Shown: one piece after another, positions 63,561 through 64,000 of the stretch | Position numbering within the stretch: position 1 is the first letter of the stretch | How the letters are laid out: every line of letters begins with the position of its first letter | Source of the DNA: Candidatus Thioglobus sp. | GTDB lineage: Bacteria; Pseudomonadota; Gammaproteobacteria; PS1; Pseudothioglobaceae | NCBI GenBank assembly: GCA_028352435.1 | Contig: JAOMMB010000004.1 | Coordinates: 1 to 64,000 of the forward strand | Direction: 5' to 3' | Length of the DNA stretch: 64,000 bases | Made by a program: the position numbers and the translations under genes | Notes under the pieces: model-generated | Database searches by the model: none | The model's input: only the letters and a program-made list of their open reading frames with translations | Told to the model about the DNA's origin: nothing

Positions 63561-64000
63561 TTAAATTCTACGAACACTTTGAATAAATTTAAGCGCCTTT
63601 AAAGACTCTGTAATTTCATATAAATGCCTAGAATCTTTCACATTAATAACTAAATCAAGAGATTTGAGAGAGTTGTCTTTTTCTTGAACAGCAATATGCT
63701 CAATGTTACTTTCAAGCTTTGACACCATATTCGCAACTGAGGCAAGTGCCCCACGCTGATTGTCTACATCAATTGAGACCTTAACATCAAAACTCTCGTT
63801 TTTATCGTTTTGCCAGTCAATAGTTAACGATTGCGCCTGCTTACCCTTCAAACGAATCAAATTAGGGCAATTAGATCGATGCATCACCATTCCTTTTGAA
63901 GTAGTTAGAATGCCCGATACCTTGTCTCCTGGAATCGGGTAGCAGCAATGGGCAAAATTAATAGCTTTATCTCGAGTCGAGTTAATTCTAATATTTTGAA
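63561..64000 (-). CDS. spoT: RelA/SpoT-family (p)ppGpp synthetase/hydrolase, C-terminal part (5' end beyond window)
   Basis: Frame open to the window edge: INFAHCCYPIPGDKVSGILTTSKGMVMHRSNCPNLI then ACT domain; SpoT versus RelA not resolvable from the fragment. Confidence 0.82.
   Translation of the reverse strand, partial: QNIRINSTRDKAINFAHCCYPIPGDKVSGILTTSKGMVMHRSNCPNLIRLKGKQAQSLTIDWQNDKNESFDVKVSIDVDNQRGALASVANMVSKLESNIEHIAVQEKDNSLKSLDLVINVKDSRHLYEITESLKALKFIQSVRRI

Overview
The window is a gene-dense, AT-rich stretch of a gammaproteobacterial chromosome. Gene content and order resemble a streamlined marine lineage such as SUP05/Thioglobus; that placement is inference, not tested. Most of it is housekeeping: rpoH (partial), gmk, murJ, lpxA-fabZ-lpxD-bamA-rseP, dapF, pdxA-rsmA-apaG-apaH, an RND efflux pair, lipA/lipB, lptD-surA-rlmB, hflKC-hisZ-purA-rnr, nhaA, ilvD, rnt, pxpABC, selD-mnmH, nrdAB, umuDC, an aap-type amino-acid ABC transporter, nadE, pabB, tolB-pal-cpoB, iscX and relA/spoT (partial). 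I saw no rRNA, tRNA, CRISPR, prophage or IS element. The observations most worth follow-up are: (1) a glutamine-dependent NAD+ synthetase with an in-frame N-terminal HTH domain of about 95 aa, with paired direct repeats flanking its putative -10; (2) a UmuD-like protein with an extra ~55-aa N-terminus resembling a DNA-binding domain, whose start codon and -10 lie inside a perfect 14-bp inverted repeat, suggesting a self-cleaving autorepressor; (3) a MoxR / small ORF / hemerythrin / VWA-metallopeptidase / rhodanese cluster with overlapping genes; (4) untracked 25-aa and 59-aa hydrophobic ORFs downstream of a Sel1 gene; (5) a stand-alone GNAT protein resembling the ArgA acetyltransferase domain; (6) tandem NrdR-like boxes on nrdAB. 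All family calls were made by reading the translations; no database search was run.
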